The notes below the pieces were generated by a model. It was not told the DNA's origin, searched no databases, and was given only the letters and a program-made list of their open reading frames with translations. The position numbers were made by a program, and so were the translations under genes. From CAZHLD01 sp964533185 (lineage in GTDB: Bacteria > Acidobacteriota > Terriglobia > Acidiferrales > UBA7541), in the NCBI GenBank assembly GCA_964533185.1, contig CAZHLD010000096.1:1-7515 (forward strand): a stretch of 7,515 nt of DNA, written 5' to 3'. This document shows, piece after piece, positions 7,287 to 7,515 of the stretch (its first letter is position 1; every line of letters starts with the position of its first letter).

Positions 7287-7324
7287 AAGAACAAAACTGC
7301 CCAAATCCGTGCATGGATTTGGGC
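7287..7324 (-). terminator. Intrinsic terminator-like hairpin before moaA
   Basis: On the minus strand GCCCAAATCC (7324-7315) and GGATTTGGGC (7308-7299) form a perfect 10-bp stem around the six-base loop ATGCAC. A T-rich tail follows, AGTTTTGTTCTT (7298-7287). The structure ends only about ten bases before the moaA ATG and lies downstream of the Moco riboswitch signature, so it is best read as the switch's expression platform rather than the end of an upstream gene. The tail is interrupted by A, G and C, so efficiency is uncertain. If transcription reads through, the stem could also hinder ribosome access to the start. Confidence 0.65.
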
Positions 7325-7362
7325 GTCGCGGCTGGCGTTGGAGACCTCCCCAGCGCCGGGCC

Positions 7363-7513
7363 GCTCTCCTTTCCAAGCACGGGAGGCGCGGGCGTTTCCG
7401 CCCGGGCCCTCGCTCATCCGGCGTGACGCCGCAAACCAGCGCCGCGAAGCGCGGATGAGGTCGCCCCCTGGCCCGTGGGATTTCTCCCCATGCGGAGCCG
7501 GGGGTCGGAGAAC
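7363..7513 (-). ncRNA. Moco (molybdenum cofactor) riboswitch aptamer upstream of moaA
   Basis: The minus-strand leader carries the 3' signature of the Moco RNA motif as I remember it from the E. coli moaA leader. This is a hairpin, here CGGGCG-GAAA-CGCCCG (7404-7389) with a GNRA tetraloop and flanking GGC/GCC, followed by CTCCCGT (7385-7379) and TTGGAAAGG (7376-7368). Upstream is an 8-bp stem, CTCATCCG (7459-7452) with CGGATGAG (7420-7413), enclosing smaller hairpins such as GGCG-TCA-CGCC (7430-7420), a multi-branched core. A possible closing helix pairs GTTCTCC (7513-7507) with GGAGAGC (7369-7363), with one G-U pair. TTCTCC can also pair with GGAGAA (7487-7482), and GGGCC near 7470 with GGCCC (7362-7358), so the 5' boundary and P1 are uncertain and the element may pass the window edge. 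Known members sense Moco and control Moco synthesis or transport genes, which fits moaA next door. Confidence 0.8.
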
Positions 7514-7515
7514 TC

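Noticed and set aside
7300..7323. The 24-base near-palindrome before moaA as a protein operator
   Set aside because: Symmetry would allow a regulator site, but the T-rich tail on one side only and the riboswitch upstream make an RNA terminator the better reading.
7281..7376. Upstream TTG start for moaA at 7376, adding 32 residues
   Set aside because: The TTG is part of the TTGGAAAGG Moco-RNA signature and the extra residues (ERRAARRWGG...) resemble nothing in MoaA N-termini. The nearby GGAAAGGAG looks like a ribosome site but is about 90 bases from the real start.
7363..7515. Tungsten-cofactor (Tuco) variant of the Moco RNA
   Set aside because: As I recall, that variant lacks one stem of the Moco RNA. 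The leader here seems to have several internal hairpins, so I kept Moco, but I cannot assign each stem by eye and a covariance-model comparison would decide.

Overview
The window looks like a GC-rich bacterial chromosome segment with conventional, intact genes. The thioredoxin-domain protein (its WCHWC active site and surrounding residues), a DUF2203 protein and a TRAP transporter with a TPR-type T component together remind me of Acidobacteriota. That is recollection of family style rather than a search result, so the phylum is tentative. There is no sign of a mobile element, CRISPR array, rRNA or tRNA.

Left arm, + strand (1-3259): a TRAP-type secondary transporter operon in the order T component (3' part only), DctP-like periplasmic binding protein, and a single-polypeptide DctQ-DctM permease. 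Both junctions are ATGA overlaps, so the three proteins are probably made by coupled translation. The presence of a T component places this in the TatT/TatP subtype, described in Treponema pallidum and proposed there to handle hydrophobic ligands. The substrate here is unknown.

Middle (3260-3546): a 287-base gap between convergent operons. It has no intact gene and no convincing intrinsic terminator. On the - strand it holds a 22-codon zinc-ribbon-like motif without a usable start codon, probably a gene remnant.

Right arm, - strand (7515 down to 3547): a regulated leader followed by moaA, a DUF2203 gene and a yyaL-like gene, with gaps of 54 and 71 bases, so probably one transcription unit. 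The leader has the 3' signature of the molybdenum cofactor (Moco) riboswitch: a hairpin capped by a GAAA tetraloop, then CTCCCGT and TTGGAAAGG. A 10-bp terminator-like hairpin with a T-rich tail follows, ending about ten bases before the moaA start codon. The simplest reading is feedback control: when Moco (or a related cofactor) is plentiful, transcription stops before moaA, the first enzyme of the pathway. If the three genes are co-transcribed, DUF2203 and YyaL would fall under the same control.

The most interesting element is this riboswitch-terminator leader and the possibility that it controls two poorly understood proteins. I see no convincing new multi-gene system beyond that.
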